Of a DNA stretch of 64,000 nt, positions 63,830-64,000 are shown in pieces. The translations under genes and the position numbers were made by a program. Position 1 is the stretch's first letter. Each line of letters opens with the position of its first letter. The notes under the pieces were generated by a model. That model had not been told where the DNA came from and made no database searches. It worked only from the letters and a program-made list of their open reading frames with translations. This DNA comes from Pseudomonadota bacterium (lineage in GTDB: Bacteria; Pseudomonadota; Alphaproteobacteria; Rhizobiales; Hyphomicrobiaceae), in the NCBI GenBank assembly GCA_018242295.1, contig JAFECE010000006.1, forward strand, positions 55,618-119,617, written 5' to 3'.

Positions 63830-64000
63830 TTAAAACAATCCCTGGATCTGGCCCTTGTCGTCGAGGCGGATGGAGTCGGCCGACGGCACCTTCGGCAGTC
63901 CCGGCATGGTCATGATCTCACCGGTGACGACGACGATGAACTCGGCGCCCGCCGACAGCCGAAGCTCGCGGATGGGCACGATGTGCCCGGTCGGCGCGCC
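63830..64000 (-). CDS. fhs: Formate-tetrahydrofolate ligase, C-terminal end only
   Basis: The last 56 codons of a gene that continues past the right window edge. The visible peptide [20 protein letters not shown], followed by [20 protein letters not shown] and [16 protein letters not shown], matches the conserved C-terminus of Fhs, which joins formate to tetrahydrofolate using ATP. It sits 154 nt before folD; together they form the formate-to-methylene-THF branch used by methylotrophs and serine-cycle bacteria. Confidence 0.9.
   Translation of the reverse strand, partial: GAPTGHIVPIRELRLSAGAEFIVVVTGEIMTMPGLPKVPSADSIRLDDKGQIQGLF

Noticed and set aside
1-64000. CRISPR arrays, insertion sequences, prophage or rRNA genes
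   Set aside because: No regularly spaced direct repeats, transposase or phage genes, or rRNA sequence found on reading both strands.

Overview
The window looks like a chromosomal segment of a methylotrophic or heterotrophic alphaproteobacterium of the Hyphomicrobiales (Rhizobiales), most likely Hyphomicrobium or a close relative. The evidence is the high G+C coding style, the fused ispDF next to dusB-ntrBC-ntrYX-hfq-hflX, the lptFG-lptD-surA-pdxA-ksgA and fabDG-acpP-fabF-mltG-yicC-gmk clusters, and an fhs-folD pair at the right edge. The genus is an inference; no 16S gene is present.

Layout. 1-13.7 kb: isoprenoid gene ispDF (partial, minus), then a plus-strand run of dusB, ntrB, ntrC, ntrY, ntrX, a D-amino-acid aminotransferase, hfq, hflX and an FAD monooxygenase, meeting mazG head to tail-end. 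13.7-17.3 kb: accessory membrane and secreted proteins and a GT17 glycosyltransferase. 17.3-29.1 kb: pepA, divergent from lptF-lptG-lptD-surA-pdxA-ksgA (outer-membrane biogenesis), then gmk and yicC. 29.1-34.4 kb: mltG, fabF, acpP, fabG and fabD (fatty-acid synthesis), all minus. 34.5-36.7 kb: a short accessory patch with two divergent ORFan genes of lower G+C, a VOC-family protein and a small conserved protein. 37-46.8 kb: rpsF-rpsR-DUF2232-rplI, then dnaB-alr-radA-cvpA-purF-SDR. 47-55 kb: a DUF930 secreted protein, then minus-strand genes MBL hydrolase, tatD, metG, holB, tmk, dac and rlpA. 55.3 kb: tRNA-Ser(UGA) and a Spy/LTXXQ-like periplasmic protein. 56.6-62.6 kb: a guanidine-degradation operon. 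62.8-64 kb: folD and the 3' end of fhs (one-carbon metabolism).

The most interesting part is 56595-62609 on the minus strand: a LysR regulator, a NitT/TauT-type ABC importer (permease, ATPase, binding protein), an enzyme that annotation pipelines would call agmatinase but that matches the guanidine hydrolase (GdmH, Sll1077-type) subfamily, and a HupE/UreJ nickel permease. The expected chemistry is import of guanidine, hydrolysis to ammonia and urea by a nickel enzyme, and supply of nickel through HupE. The enzyme carries a strictly alternating x-His tail at its N-terminus and a second His-rich insert beside the active site. No hypA/hypB-like nickel chaperone gene lies in the operon, so the His tail may be a built-in nickel store or loader. 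I saw none of the known guanidine riboswitch signatures in the leader; a 13-bp dyad and a hairpin are there instead. NtrBC/NtrYX in the same window is consistent with a nitrogen-scavenging organism, but a regulatory link to the operon is not shown by the sequence.
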